DNA of 38,756 nt from JBHENN01 sp046262015 (GCA_046262015.1 JBHENN010000051.1:1-38756); one strand, 5' to 3'. Positions 18,509 through 26,756 are shown, counted from the first letter of the stretch. Translations and numbers: made by a program. The notes: a model not told the origin generated them from the sequence alone.

Positions 18509-19450
18509 TCACAGCTCCTTCGTGCTCAACCCGAGGTCCATCTCCTCGAGCTTGGCCTTGACCTCGTCGATCGACTTCTGGCCGAAGTTACGGATCTCGA
18601 GAAGGTCGTCCTCGGTCTTCTGAACGAGCTCTCCGACGGTGGTGACGCCCTCGCGCTTCAGACAGTTGTACGACCGGACGGTGAGATCGAGGTCCTCGAT
18701 CGGCTGGGCGAGCACGCCAGAGACCTGGTCGTCGCCCGCTTCGGGGCCGAGCACGAGGCCCCCACGACCCTCGCCGAGCTGCGAGAACATCTGGAACAGC
18801 TCGACCATCGTCGATCCTGCCGCCGACAGAGCCTCCGACGGAGAGACCGAGCCGTCGGTCTCGATGTCGAGGATCAGGCGGTCGCGGTCGGTCATCTGCT
18901 CCACGCGGGTGGGCTCCACTTCGTAGGTCACCCTCTTCACGGGTGAGTAGAGGGCGTCGACCGGGATCGTGCCGATCGGTTGGCTGCCGGCGCTCGAGGC
19001 CGGCGCGTAGCCCCTCCCCTGCTCGACGCGCAGGTCCATCGACAGCGTCGCCTTGCCGTTGAGGGTGGCGATGTGATGGTCGGGGTTCAGCACCTCGACG
19101 CCCGCCGGCAGGTCCAGGTCGGCGCCGGTTACCTTCGCCGGACCCCCGACCTTCAGCCGGACCTCCGTGGGCTCCTCGTTCTCGCTGCGGATCACGAGCT
19201 CCTTGATGTTGAGGACGATGTTGGTCACGTCCTCGGTGACACCCTCGATCGTCGAGAACTCGTGCAGGACGCCGTCGATCCTCACCTGGGTCACCGCGGC
19301 ACCCGGGATGGACGACAGCAGCGTGCGCCGGAGCGAGTTGCCGAGCGTGTATCCGAAGCCCGGCTCGAGCGGCTCGATCACGAACTTCCGGCGCACCTCG
19401 GAGATCGCTTCGACGGCGATCTTGGGGCGTTGGACGGTCAATAGATCCAT
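18509..19450 (-). CDS. rpoA: DNA-directed RNA polymerase subunit alpha
   Basis: RNA polymerase assembly platform and target for activators and UP elements. Product 313 residues. The N-terminal dimerisation domain shows FVIEPLEPGFGYTLGNSLRR and LLSSIPGAAVTQVRIDGVLHEF. The C-terminal DNA-binding domain shows LDLTVRSYNCLKREGVTTVGEL and LLEIRNFGQKSIDEVKAKL. It lies between rpsD (29-nt gap) and rplQ, the standard alpha-operon order. Confidence 0.98.
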   Translation of the reverse strand: MDLLTVQRPKIAVEAISEVRRKFVIEPLEPGFGYTLGNSLRRTLLSSIPGAAVTQVRIDGVLHEFSTIEGVTEDVTNIVLNIKELVIRSENEEPTEVRLKVGGPAKVTGADLDLPAGVEVLNPDHHIATLNGKATLSMDLRVEQGRGYAPASSAGSQPIGTIPVDALYSPVKRVTYEVEPTRVEQMTDRDRLILDIETDGSVSPSEALSAAGSTMVELFQMFSQLGEGRGGLVLGPEAGDDQVSGVLAQPIEDLDLTVRSYNCLKREGVTTVGELVQKTEDDLLEIRNFGQKSIDEVKAKLEEMDLGLSTKEL

Positions 19451-19479
19451 TTTCGGGGGCCTCCTGCCAGAACGGGGGA

Positions 19480-20106
19480 CTACTTCGAGTAGTACTCGAC
19501 GATGAGCTGCTCCTGGACCGGCGCGTCGATCTCGCCGCGATCCGGCAGAGCCCTCACTTCCACACTCAGCTGCTTGAGGTCGGACCCGAGCCAGATCGGG
19601 ATCTCCCGCCCCTCGGCGTACGACGTGTTCTCGATGATGCGTCCCAGGGTCTTGGAGCGGCTGCGGACCGTCACCACGTCCCCCGGCTTGACCCGGTAGG
19701 AGGGGATGTTGACCTTGCGCCCGTTCACCTCGAAATGGCCGTGGGAGACGAGCTGTCTGCCCATCTTCCGGTTCATGGAGAAGCCGCCGCGATAGACGAC
19801 GTTGTCGAGACGGGACTCGCAGATGCGCATCAGCTCCTCACCGGTGACACCCTTGGCTCGGGCCGCTTCCCGGTAGTAGCCGCGGAACTGCTTCTCGCCG
19901 ATCCCATAGAAGCGCTTCGCTTTCTGCTTCTCGCGGAGCTGGATCAGGTACTCGGATTCGCGCACCCGGCCTCGACCGTGCTCACCGGGAGGGGGGCGCC
20001 CCTTCTCGATCGCGCACTTGGGACTCTCGCATCGGGTGCCCTTCAAGAACAGCTTGGTCTTCTCGCGCCGGCACAGGCGGCACGCAGGTCCCACGTAGCG
20101 GCCCAT
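19480..20106 (-). CDS. rpsD: Small ribosomal subunit protein uS4, zinc-binding form
   Basis: Primary 16S rRNA binder that starts 30S assembly. Product 208 residues. The N-terminus has C9, C12, C26 and C31 in CRLC and CESPKC spacing, the zinc-binding version. The S4 RNA-binding domain covers about residues 98-160 (ESRLDNVVYRGGFSMNRK, QLVSHGHFEVNGRKVNIPS). The end VEYYSK is typical. The ATG shares its A with the rpsK stop (TGATG). In some bacteria S4 represses this operon; no operator is identifiable here. Confidence 0.98.
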   Translation of the reverse strand: MGRYVGPACRLCRREKTKLFLKGTRCESPKCAIEKGRPPPGEHGRGRVRESEYLIQLREKQKAKRFYGIGEKQFRGYYREAARAKGVTGEELMRICESRLDNVVYRGGFSMNRKMGRQLVSHGHFEVNGRKVNIPSYRVKPGDVVTVRSRSKTLGRIIENTSYAEGREIPIWLGSDLKQLSVEVRALPDRGEIDAPVQEQLIVEYYSK

Positions 20107-20501
20107 CAGACACGTCTCCTCTTGCGGGGCCGGCAGCCGTTATGCGGGACCGGGGTCACGTCCTTGATCCCGATCACCTCGAGCCCCGACGCCTGGAGCG
20201 AGCGGATCGCGGTCTCGCGCCCCGAACCGGGACCCTTGACCTCCACGTCCACCCGCCGGACGCCGTGCTCCTGGGCGCGCCGGGACGCGGCCTCCGCCGC
20301 GAGCTGGGCGGCGAACGGGGTGGACTTGCGAGACCCCTTGAACCCCACGTTGCCCGAAGACGCCCACGACAGGACGTTCCCGTCCGTGTCGCTGATCGCG
20401 ATGATCGTGTTGTTGAACGTCGACTTGATGTGCGCGACGCCGTGCACGACGTTCTTCTTCTCGCGTCTGCGGGTCTTCTTCGCCTTCTTAGGAGCTGCCA
20501 A
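20106..20501 (-). CDS. rpsK: Small ribosomal subunit protein uS11
   Basis: 30S platform protein. Product 131 residues with the basic N-terminus AAPKKAKKTRRREKK, the core HIKSTFNNTIIAISD, GNVLSWASSGNVGFKGSRK and the C-terminus PHNGCRPRKRRRV. The start is a TTG at 20501, preceded by AGGAAGG at 7-nt spacing, with no better start in frame. TTG initiation is less common and stands out among the GTG/ATG starts nearby. Confidence 0.97.
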   Translation of the reverse strand: MAAPKKAKKTRRREKKNVVHGVAHIKSTFNNTIIAISDTDGNVLSWASSGNVGFKGSRKSTPFAAQLAAEAASRRAQEHGVRRVDVEVKGPGSGRETAIRSLQASGLEVIGIKDVTPVPHNGCRPRKRRRV

Positions 20502-20513
20502 CCGTCACCCTTC

Positions 20514-20897
20514 CTACTTCTTGCCTTTGGCCTTCTTCTTTCCTGCCACGGTCTTCTTGGGGCCTTTCCTGGTGCGAGCGTTCGTGTGGGTGCGCTGTCC
20601 GTGGACCGGGAGACCCCGGCGGTGACGCAATCCCTGGTACGCGCCGATCTCGACCTTGCGCTTGATGTTCTGGTTCACCTCGCGGCGCAGGTCCCCCTCG
20701 ACCCGGTAACTCGCCCCGATCCATTCACGGATGCGCACGACTTCCTCGTCGGTCAGATCGCGCACCCGGGTCGCCGGATTCACACGCGCACCGATGCACG
20801 TGTCCAGCGACTTGGTGCTCCCGACGCCGTAGATGTAGGTCAGCGCGATGTCGAGCCTCTTGTCTCGGGGAAGGTCGACCCCAGCGATACGTGCCAC
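20514..20897 (-). CDS. rpsM: Small ribosomal subunit protein uS13
   Basis: 30S head protein forming an intersubunit bridge and contacting P-site tRNA. Product 127 residues. It starts MARIAGVDLPRDKRLDIALT (GTG) and carries YIYGVGSTKSLDTC, the helix-hairpin region and GLRHRRGLPVHGQRTHTNAR near the end, followed by a Lys-rich tail ending KKAKGKK. It lies 8 nt downstream of rpmJ and 12 nt before rpsK. Confidence 0.98.
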   Translation of the reverse strand: MARIAGVDLPRDKRLDIALTYIYGVGSTKSLDTCIGARVNPATRVRDLTDEEVVRIREWIGASYRVEGDLRREVNQNIKRKVEIGAYQGLRHRRGLPVHGQRTHTNARTRKGPKKTVAGKKKAKGKK

Positions 20898-20905
20898 CTG
20901 ATCTC

Positions 20906-21019
20906 CTAACCCTGTCTCTGCTTGTGGCGGGGGTTCGTGCAGATCACCATGACCCGCCCCCTCCTACGGATGACCTTGCACTTGTCACACATCTTCTTGA
21001 CGCTGGGACGGACCTTCAT
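20906..21019 (-). CDS. rpmJ: Large ribosomal subunit protein bL36, zinc-binding form
   Basis: A 37-residue protein starting MKVRPSVKKMCDKCKVIRR, hidden within a longer shadow frame. The zinc ligands C11, C14, C27 and H32 are all present, so this is the zinc-dependent C+ paralogue. The ATG at 21019 lies 11 nt after the infA stop. The infA-rpmJ-rpsM order is standard. Confidence 0.97.
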   Translation of the reverse strand: MKVRPSVKKMCDKCKVIRRRGRVMVICTNPRHKQRQG

Positions 21020-21030
21020 CGACGCCCGCC

Positions 21031-21279
21031 CTACTTGTACCGGTAGACGACACGACCTCGGGTGAGATCGTAGGGAGACAGCTCCACGAGCACCCGGTCT
21101 CCCGGCAGGATCCGGATGTAATGCATCCGCATCTTGCCGGAGATGTGGGCCAGAACGCGGTGCCCGTTGTCGAGCTCGACCCGGAACATCGCGTTGGGCA
21201 AGGGCTCGATGACGGTGCCCTCGACCTGGATGCCCTCCTCTTTCGAAGTCGTCTGTTCCTTGTTCTTGGCTTTCGCCAC
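21031..21279 (-). CDS. infA: Translation initiation factor IF-1
   Basis: OB-fold factor that binds the 30S A site during initiation. The 82-residue product is about 10 residues longer at the N-terminus than the common 72-73 (MAKAKNKEQTTSKEEGIQVEG). The core carries GTVIEPLPNAMFRVELDNGH, LAHISGKMRMHYIRILPGD and VELSPYDLTRGRVVYRYK. The GTG start is preceded by GAGAGG at suitable spacing. It leads a transcript with its own candidate promoter downstream of map. Confidence 0.96.
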   Translation of the reverse strand: MAKAKNKEQTTSKEEGIQVEGTVIEPLPNAMFRVELDNGHRVLAHISGKMRMHYIRILPGDRVLVELSPYDLTRGRVVYRYK

Positions 21280-21330
21280 GCGCGCTGCCTCTCACCTAGG
21301 TGCTCCGAACGGCCGGCCGGGAGAGATCTA

Positions 21331-21342
21331 CGCCCCGGGGCG
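21331..21342. repeat. 12-nt perfect palindrome in the infA leader
   Basis: CGCCCCGGGGCG is self-complementary and lies 52 nt upstream of the infA GTG, within the predicted leader. It could form a short RNA stem or a protein-binding site. In GC-rich DNA such a palindrome can arise by chance, so weight is limited. Confidence 0.4.
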
Positions 21343-21368
21343 ACCCGATCACGACCGAGACACGAGAA

Positions 21369-21386
21369 GCGCGCCCGCGGGCGCGC
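21369..21386. repeat. 18-nt perfect palindrome in the infA leader
   Basis: GCGCGCCCGCGGGCGCGC is identical on both strands. It lies between the candidate infA promoter and the infA start. As RNA it can fold on itself or dimerise; as DNA it could be an operator. No T-tract follows, so it is not a terminator for map. Confidence 0.6.
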
Positions 21387-21410
21387 CAAGCTGACTCGGA
21401 CGGGCCCGTA

Positions 21411-21441
21411 AGGATAGCAGACGGGGGTCCGGGCGGGTCGA
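21411..21441 (-). promoter_or_regulatory. Candidate promoter of the infA-rpmJ-rpsM-rpsK-rpsD-rpoA-rplQ operon
   Basis: TATCCT (21411-21416 on the minus strand) matches the -10 of the rplM promoter exactly. TCGACC (21436-21441) resembles a -35 but stands 19 nt away, longer than optimal. The map-infA gap of 186 nt is by far the largest in this gene run, which supports a promoter here. The predicted leader is about 125 nt. Confidence 0.5.
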
Positions 21442-21465
21442 CCTGCCCGCGACCCGCGGCCCGCG

Positions 21466-22212
21466 TCACCGGCGGGTAAGGATCTCGGGACCGTCGTCCG
21501 TCACCACCACCGTGTGCTCGAAGTGGGCCGAGAGGCTGCCGTCGGCCGTGACCACGGTCCAGTCGTCGTCGAGCACGCGTGTCTCGGGCCCGCCGAGGTT
21601 GACCATCGGCTCGATCGCGAACGTCATCCCGGGCGACAGGACCTCCCGGCGACCGGCCGGGCCGTAGTTCGGGATCCATGGTTCCTCGTGAAGGCTGCGG
21701 CCCACGCCGTGACCCGCGTACTCCCGCACGATGCTGAAGCCGGCGGCGGACGCGACCTCCTCGACGGCGTGCCCGACCGTGCCCAGGCGGATCCCCGGCC
21801 GGCAGTGGTCGATGGCGGCCTCGAGCGACGCCTCCGTGACCTCGAGCAGGTGCGCCGCGGCCGGGGCGATCGCGCCCACTGCGAAGGTCCACGCGGTATC
21901 GGTATGGAAGCCTTCGTAGAAGACGCCGACGTCGATCGAGACGATGTCGCCCTCGTTCAGGTTCCGTCCGTTCGGGATGCCGTGGACGATCACCTCGTTG
22001 GGAGACGCACAGATGGACGCTGGGAACCCCCGATAACCCTTGAACGAAGGCGTGCCACCCTCCGCCGTCACGTGCTCTTCGAAGACCCGGTCGAGCTCTG
22101 CCGTGGTCACTCCGGGCGCGATCAGCGCCTCCAACCGGTCGAGCGCCGCCCCGAGGATCGCGCCGCCGCGCCTCATCGTGGCGATCTCTTCGGGGGACTT
22201 CTTGTAGATCAC
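21466..22212 (-). CDS. map: Type I methionine aminopeptidase
   Basis: Removes N-terminal methionine from nascent proteins. GTG 22212 overlaps the adk stop (GTGA) and gives 248 residues beginning MIYKKSPEEIATMRRGG. The five metal ligands fall in SIDVGVFYEGFHTDTAWTF (two Asp), YAGHGVGRSLHEEP (His), AIEPMVNLGG (Glu) and FEHTVVVTDDG (Glu). It ends ILTRR. It is last in the secY-adk-map group. Confidence 0.97.
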   Translation of the reverse strand: MIYKKSPEEIATMRRGGAILGAALDRLEALIAPGVTTAELDRVFEEHVTAEGGTPSFKGYRGFPASICASPNEVIVHGIPNGRNLNEGDIVSIDVGVFYEGFHTDTAWTFAVGAIAPAAAHLLEVTEASLEAAIDHCRPGIRLGTVGHAVEEVASAAGFSIVREYAGHGVGRSLHEEPWIPNYGPAGRREVLSPGMTFAIEPMVNLGGPETRVLDDDWTVVTADGSLSAHFEHTVVVTDDGPEILTRR

Positions 22213-22886
22213 GACGCGACGGCGTCGGGCTCTCCAAGGGCCTCGACGATCCGGTCGAAGACCTCCTCCGGCCGGCCGAACCCGTCGACCTGCCGGAGGA
22301 GTCCCTGCTGCGCGTAGTACTCCTTCAGCGGCTCGGTCTGCTCGTGGTACAGCTTGAGGCGCTCGCGGATCGTCTGCTCCTCGTTGTCGTCCACCCGCTT
22401 GACCACCTCTCCCCCGCAGACGTCGCAGGTCCAATCGTGCGAGGGCGGTGACTCGAGGTTGTAGTTACGGCCACACTGCGAGCACGCGCGCCGCCCCAGC
22501 AGGCGGCGAAGCGAGGTCTCCTCGTCCACCTCGATCACCAAGGCGCCGTCGAGCGGATGCCCTATCTCGGAGAGCAGGTCGTCCAGCGCCCCGGCCTGGT
22601 AGGTGTTGCGAGGGAACCCGTCGAGCAAGAACCCCTGAGCCGCGTCGGCGGCCTCGAGACGTTCGCGCACGACCCGGACGGTGAGGTCGTCGGGGACGAG
22701 ACGCCCTCCGTCGACGTACTGAAGCACCTCGAGGCCCAGGGAGGTACGGCCCTTGATCGCCCACCGGAATATGTCGCCGGTGGACACGGCGGGGATGCCG
22801 AAGCGTTCGCCGATCAACGCGCTCTGCGTGCCCTTGCCCGCCCCCTGGGGACCGAAGATGACGAGCCTCAACCCACGGCTGGTCAC
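22209..22886 (-). CDS. adk: Adenylate kinase, zinc-finger LID form
   Basis: Interconverts ATP plus AMP with 2 ADP. The frame is open far upstream inside secY, but the protein begins at GTG 22886, which shares its G with the secY TAG stop. Product 225 residues. The P-loop is GPQGAGKGTQ (residues 12-21) and the AMP site includes STGDIFRWAIK and FLLDGFPRN. The LID has C135, C138, C154 and C157, a four-cysteine zinc site usual in Gram-positive adenylate kinases, though many high-GC actinobacteria have a short or Cys-free LID. Confidence 0.96.
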   Translation of the reverse strand: MTSRGLRLVIFGPQGAGKGTQSALIGERFGIPAVSTGDIFRWAIKGRTSLGLEVLQYVDGGRLVPDDLTVRVVRERLEAADAAQGFLLDGFPRNTYQAGALDDLLSEIGHPLDGALVIEVDEETSLRRLLGRRACSQCGRNYNLESPPSHDWTCDVCGGEVVKRVDDNEEQTIRERLKLYHEQTEPLKEYYAQQGLLRQVDGFGRPEEVFDRIVEALGEPDAVAS

Positions 22887-24190
22887 TACTTGAGGAAACC
22901 TTCGTAGTGACGCATCATCAGCTGCGATTCGATCTGCTTCATCGTCTCGAGCGTCACTCCGACCGTGATGAGGATCGATGTCCCGCCGAACGGGAGCTGC
23001 TGGATGTTGTAGACGGCGAAGACGATCGTCGGCAGAAGAGCGATCGCGGCGATGAACAGAGCGCCCGGAAGGGTGATCCGGGTGAGGATCCGGTCCAGGT
23101 ACTCGGCCGTCTGCCGGCCCGGGCGGATCCCGGGTATGAAACCCCCGTACTTCTTCATGTTGTCGGCCACGTCGGTCGGGTTGAAGCTGATGGCGGTATA
23201 GAAATACGCGAAGAAGACCACCATCAGGCCGTAGAGCACCATGTAGCTCACCGCTCGAGGGTTGATCAGGTTGTTGTCGATGAAGTTCTGGATCGTCCGG
23301 TTCTGGATCACGTTCTGTAACAGGGTCGGGATGTACAAAACGCTGGACGCGAAGATGATGGGGATGATTCCCGCCTGATTCACCTTGAGTGGGATGTAGG
23401 TCGAGCTGCCCCCGTACATGCGACGGCCCACCACCCGCTTGGCGTACTGCACCGGGATCCGACGCTGCCCCTGCTCCATGATGACGATGGCGACGATCAC
23501 GCCGATCCCCAGAAGGCACACGAGCAGGAACGTCCCCAGATGCTTCTGATCGAGGATGGCTTTGCCCTCGGCGGGCAGACTGGACACGATCGACGTGAAG
23601 ATCAATATCGACATGCCGTTGCCGATCCCCCGCTGAGTGATGAGCTCGCCGAGCCACATGATGAGAGCCGTCCCGGCGGTGAGGGACAGCACGATCAGCG
23701 CGACCCGTCCGGGGGTGAAGTTCGGGATGATGCTGCGGCCGATGTCTGCGCCCCCTTGGCCAAGCTGGCCGCGGTTGAAGAGGAAGGCGAGCCCGGTCGA
23801 CTGGAGCACGGCGAGCACTACCGTCAGGTAGCGCGTCCATTGCGTGATCTTCTTGTAGCCGCTCTCTCCCTCCTTGGACCAGGCTTCCAGCTTGGGGATC
23901 ACAACCGTGAGCAGCTGCATGATGATCGAGGAGGTGATGTACGGCATGATCCCCAGCGCGAAGACCGCCATCTGGGTGAGCGCGCCCCCGGAGAAGAGGT
24001 TGATGAGGGACAGCGCCCCGCCCTGGTTGCGAGCCTGATCCGCGAACTGCTGCGCCGCCTCGACGTCGATCCCAGGCGTGGGGATGTGGGATCCCAACCG
24101 GTAGACGGTGATGATGAGAAGGGTGAACAGGATCTTCTTGCGGAGATCCGGGATCTTGAAGGCGTTGATGAACGCGCCGAGCAGGTTCAC
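22886..24190 (-). CDS. secY: Protein translocase subunit SecY
   Basis: Channel-forming subunit of the SecYEG membrane translocon. Product 434 residues with about ten hydrophobic segments. The first, KKILFTLLIITVYRLGSHIP, leads into the plug region (IPTPGIDVEA). Other family stretches are GIMPYITSSIIMQLLTVVIP, TQRGIGNGMSILIF and the C-terminal LMMRHYEGFLK. The GTG start overlaps the rplO stop (GTGA). Confidence 0.98.
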   Translation of the reverse strand: MNLLGAFINAFKIPDLRKKILFTLLIITVYRLGSHIPTPGIDVEAAQQFADQARNQGGALSLINLFSGGALTQMAVFALGIMPYITSSIIMQLLTVVIPKLEAWSKEGESGYKKITQWTRYLTVVLAVLQSTGLAFLFNRGQLGQGGADIGRSIIPNFTPGRVALIVLSLTAGTALIMWLGELITQRGIGNGMSILIFTSIVSSLPAEGKAILDQKHLGTFLLVCLLGIGVIVAIVIMEQGQRRIPVQYAKRVVGRRMYGGSSTYIPLKVNQAGIIPIIFASSVLYIPTLLQNVIQNRTIQNFIDNNLINPRAVSYMVLYGLMVVFFAYFYTAISFNPTDVADNMKKYGGFIPGIRPGRQTAEYLDRILTRITLPGALFIAAIALLPTIVFAVYNIQQLPFGGTSILITVGVTLETMKQIESQLMMRHYEGFLK

Positions 24191-24642
24191 GGACGCGTCC
24201 TCTTTTCCTCGACCGCCGTCGCCGTGCCTCCAGCCGCTTCTATCTTGGTGCGCGCCGTCGCGCTGAACGCGTGCGCCCGAACCGTGACCGGACGCCCGAT
24301 CTCGCCGGTACCGAGCACCTTGACGAGCTTGTCGCGCTTGCGCACCAGGCCGGCGGCCCTCAGCTCGGCCAGCCCGATATCGTCGCCCGCGACACGCGCC
24401 AGGTCGCTCAGGTTCACCGCGCCGTACTCCTTTCGGTGGGGCGGCTTGAAGCCTTTGAGCTTGGGGACACGCCGGATCAGGGGCATCTGACCGCCCTCGA
24501 AGAACGCGCTGACCTCACCGCGTGCCTTCGTGCCCTTCGTCCCGCGTCCCGAGGTGTGGCCCCGTCCCGAGCCCGTGCCGCGGCCCAGGCGTTTGCGGGC
24601 CTTGCGGGCGCCCGCAGCGGGCTTCAGGTCGTGTGGCTTCAT
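24187..24642 (-). CDS. rplO: Large ribosomal subunit protein uL15
   Basis: 50S assembly protein. ATG 24642 gives MKPHDLKPAAGARKARKRLG and 151 residues. The basic glycine-rich segment GRGTGSGRGHTSGRGTKG is diagnostic, followed by FFEGGQMPLIRRVPKLKGF. The ATG overlaps the rpmD stop (ATGA). In-frame sequence upstream is antisense-like and rejected. Confidence 0.98.
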   Translation of the reverse strand: MKPHDLKPAAGARKARKRLGRGTGSGRGHTSGRGTKGTKARGEVSAFFEGGQMPLIRRVPKLKGFKPPHRKEYGAVNLSDLARVAGDDIGLAELRAAGLVRKRDKLVKVLGTGEIGRPVTVRAHAFSATARTKIEAAGGTATAVEEKRTRP

Positions 24643-24824
24643 CCCTGGACCTCCTCCACTCGGATGAGGTGCTCGACGACACGCAGCATCCCCCGGATCT
24701 CGGGCTTGTCCTCGTGAACGACCGTATGGCCCAGCCGCTTGAGGCCGAGCGCACGGATCGTCCCTCGCTGCTTGACGCCACGTGACGAGGCCGAGCGAAC
24801 CTGCGTCACCTGGAGCTTGGCCAT
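24639..24824 (-). CDS. rpmD: Large ribosomal subunit protein uL30
   Basis: A 61-residue protein with the L30 pattern KLQVTQVRSASSRGVKQRGT and LGLKRLGHTVVHEDKPEIRG. It lies 2 nt after rpsE and overlaps rplO by 4 nt. Order rpsE-rpmD-rplO-secY is the usual spc arrangement. Confidence 0.97.
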   Translation of the reverse strand: MAKLQVTQVRSASSRGVKQRGTIRALGLKRLGHTVVHEDKPEIRGMLRVVEHLIRVEEVQG

Positions 24825-24826
24825 GA

Positions 24827-25408
24827 TTACCTCGAACCCCCCGTCGCCCCGGGCGCCGCATCGTACGCGGAGCCGCGCAGCAGGTAAGGAGGAGCGACCT
24901 CCTCGGGTGTCTTCCCCCGCTTGCGCGCGATGTCCTGAGCCGTCTTGAGACCCTTCAGGCCGTTGACCGTCGCGTGCACGATGTTTATCGGGTTGTCCGA
25001 TCCGAGCGACTTAGAGAGGATGTCACGGATGCCCGAGCACTCCACCACCGCGCGCACGGGGCCCCCGGCGATGACCCCCGTACCGGGCGACGCCGGCTTC
25101 AGCAGCACAACGGCACCGGAATCCTCTCCGGTGATCTCGTGGGGGATGGTGTGTCCGACCAGGGAGACCTTGAAGAAGCGACGCTTGGCGTCCTCGACCC
25201 CCTTCGTGATGGCGGCGGGAACCTCGCGCGCCTTGCCGTAACCGACGCCCACCTGCCCCGCGCCGTCTCCCACCACGACCAGCGCGGTGAAGGAGAACCT
25301 GCGTCCTCCCTTCACCACCTTGGCCACGCGATTGATCGACACGACTCGCTCCTCGTACTGGGTCCGGTCGTCATCGCGGCCCCGTCCTCCGCCTCCACCT
25401 CGTCGCAT
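24827..25408 (-). CDS. rpsE: Small ribosomal subunit protein uS5
   Basis: 30S protein at the mRNA entry channel, important for accuracy. Product 193 residues. A Gly/Arg-rich N-terminus (MRRGGGGGRGRDDD) precedes the double-stranded RNA-binding domain (YEERVVSINRVAKVVKGGRR, GYGKAREVPAAITKG) and the C-terminal domain (PASPGTGVIAGGPVRAVVE, GSDNPINIVHATVNGLK). It lies 20 nt after rplR. Confidence 0.98.
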   Translation of the reverse strand: MRRGGGGGRGRDDDRTQYEERVVSINRVAKVVKGGRRFSFTALVVVGDGAGQVGVGYGKAREVPAAITKGVEDAKRRFFKVSLVGHTIPHEITGEDSGAVVLLKPASPGTGVIAGGPVRAVVECSGIRDILSKSLGSDNPINIVHATVNGLKGLKTAQDIARKRGKTPEEVAPPYLLRGSAYDAAPGATGGSR

Positions 25409-25428
25409 CTAACTGCTCCTCACTGTCA

Positions 25429-25779
25429 TCAGAACTCGAGACCACCTTCGCGGGCTCCTTCGGCGACTTCCTTGACCCGGCCGTGGTACCTGAATCCTCC
25501 GCGGTCGAAGGTGATCGCGGTGATGCCGGCCGCCTTGCCGCGCTCTGCCAGGGCGACGCCCACGGCACGGGCCTTAGTCCGCGGGCCGTCGCCGGAACCG
25601 TCGGCGAGCGTCGAGGCTGCCGCCAGCGTGGCCCCCGCATCGTCGTCTATCAGCTGCGCGTAGACATGGCGGTTCGAGCGATAGACCGCCAGTCTCGGAC
25701 GCTCTGCCGTCCCCAGGACCTTCTTCCGGACGCGCCGGTGACGTCGTTGCCGAGACGCGACCTTCTGAACAGTTGTCAT
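25429..25779 (-). CDS. rplR: Large ribosomal subunit protein uL18
   Basis: 5S rRNA-binding protein. Product 116 residues. Motifs are RRHRRVRKKVLGTAERPRLA, VYRSNRHVYAQLIDD, and FDRGGFRYHGRVKEVAEGAR close to the C-terminus GLEF. It lies 9 nt after rplF. Confidence 0.98.
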   Translation of the reverse strand: MTTVQKVASRQRRHRRVRKKVLGTAERPRLAVYRSNRHVYAQLIDDDAGATLAAASTLADGSGDGPRTKARAVGVALAERGKAAGITAITFDRGGFRYHGRVKEVAEGAREGGLEF

Positions 25780-25788
25780 CGTTGCTCT

Positions 25789-26328
25789 CTACCCCTTCGC
25801 TGCTTTGCCGGCCTTGCGCTGGATCTGCTCGCCCTCGTAGCGGATGCCCTTCGCCTTGTAGGGCTCCGGCTTCCGGATCGCGCGGATCTCGGCGGCGGTC
25901 TGCCCGACCAGCTCCTTGTCGATCCCGCGTACCGCGATCCTCGTGGGGGAAGCCACCTCGAACTCGATCCCGGCGGGTGCCGCCTTTCGGACCGGATGGG
26001 AGAAACCGACCAGTACCTCGAGGTCGGAACCCTGCTTCGCGACCCGGTAGCCGACCCCGTGGATCTCCAACCTCTTCTCGTACCCCTCGGTGACCCCTTG
26101 CACCATGTTCGCTACGAGACTGCGCGTCAGACCGTGCAAGGCCCTCGCCTCCCGCGTCTCTTTCCTCCGCTCGACGATGAGCTCGCCATCGCTCTGCCGG
26201 ATCGTGACGTCCTCGTGGATCACGCGTTCGAGCTGGCCGCGCGGTCCCTTGACGCGGACGCTGCGCCCGTCGATCGTCACCTCGACGCCCGAAGGGATGG
26301 GTATGGGGGACTGGCCTACACGTGACAT
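25789..26328 (-). CDS. rplF: Large ribosomal subunit protein uL6
   Basis: 50S protein near the sarcin-ricin loop. Product 179 residues with two related domains: MSRVGQSPIPIPSGVEVTID, VKGPRGQLERVIHEDV, and the C-terminal signature KPEPYKAKGIRYEGEQIQRK. It lies 10 nt after rpsH. Confidence 0.98.
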   Translation of the reverse strand: MSRVGQSPIPIPSGVEVTIDGRSVRVKGPRGQLERVIHEDVTIRQSDGELIVERRKETREARALHGLTRSLVANMVQGVTEGYEKRLEIHGVGYRVAKQGSDLEVLVGFSHPVRKAAPAGIEFEVASPTRIAVRGIDKELVGQTAAEIRAIRKPEPYKAKGIRYEGEQIQRKAGKAAKG

Positions 26329-26338
26329 GAACCGCTCC

Positions 26339-26740
26339 TTACCAGATGTACGCGAGTACTTCGCCGCCGACCTTGGCCTGGCGGGCCTGCTTGTCGGTCA
26401 TCACTCCCTGAGACGTCGAGATGATGGCCACCCCGAGACCTCCGAGCACCCGGGGGAGCTCCTGAGCCCCGCGGTAGACGCGCCGCCCGGGCCGCGAGAT
26501 CCGCCGTATCCCGGAGATGACCCGCTCCCGCTCGTCCGAGTACTTGAGGCTGATCTTGATCACCGGGTGCTGTCTGTCGTCCTGGACCACCTCGACGTCG
26601 CGGACGTACCCCTCGTCGGCCAGGATACGGGCGATGTTCTGCTTGATCTTGGACGCAGGGATGAGCACCTCGTCGTGCCGTGCCGACGACGCGTTCCTGA
26701 CGCGGGTGAGCATGTCGGCGATGGGATCGGTCATCGTCAT
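26339..26740 (-). CDS. rpsH: Small ribosomal subunit protein uS8
   Basis: Central-domain 16S rRNA binder; in some bacteria it represses the spc operon. Product 133 residues: MTMTDPIADMLTRVRNAS, KQNIARILADEGYV, and the C-terminal signature STSQGVMTDKQARQAKVGGE ending LAYIW. ATG 26740 is chosen; a second ATG two codons later is possible. Confidence 0.98.
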   Translation of the reverse strand: MTMTDPIADMLTRVRNASSARHDEVLIPASKIKQNIARILADEGYVRDVEVVQDDRQHPVIKISLKYSDERERVISGIRRISRPGRRVYRGAQELPRVLGGLGVAIISTSQGVMTDKQARQAKVGGEVLAYIW

Positions 26741-26756
26741 CTATCGATCGCTTCCT

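Noticed and set aside
22887..23840. In-frame extension of adk into secY
   Set aside because: Overlaps SecY in another frame; the Adk fold starts at residue 1 of the GTG 22886 protein.
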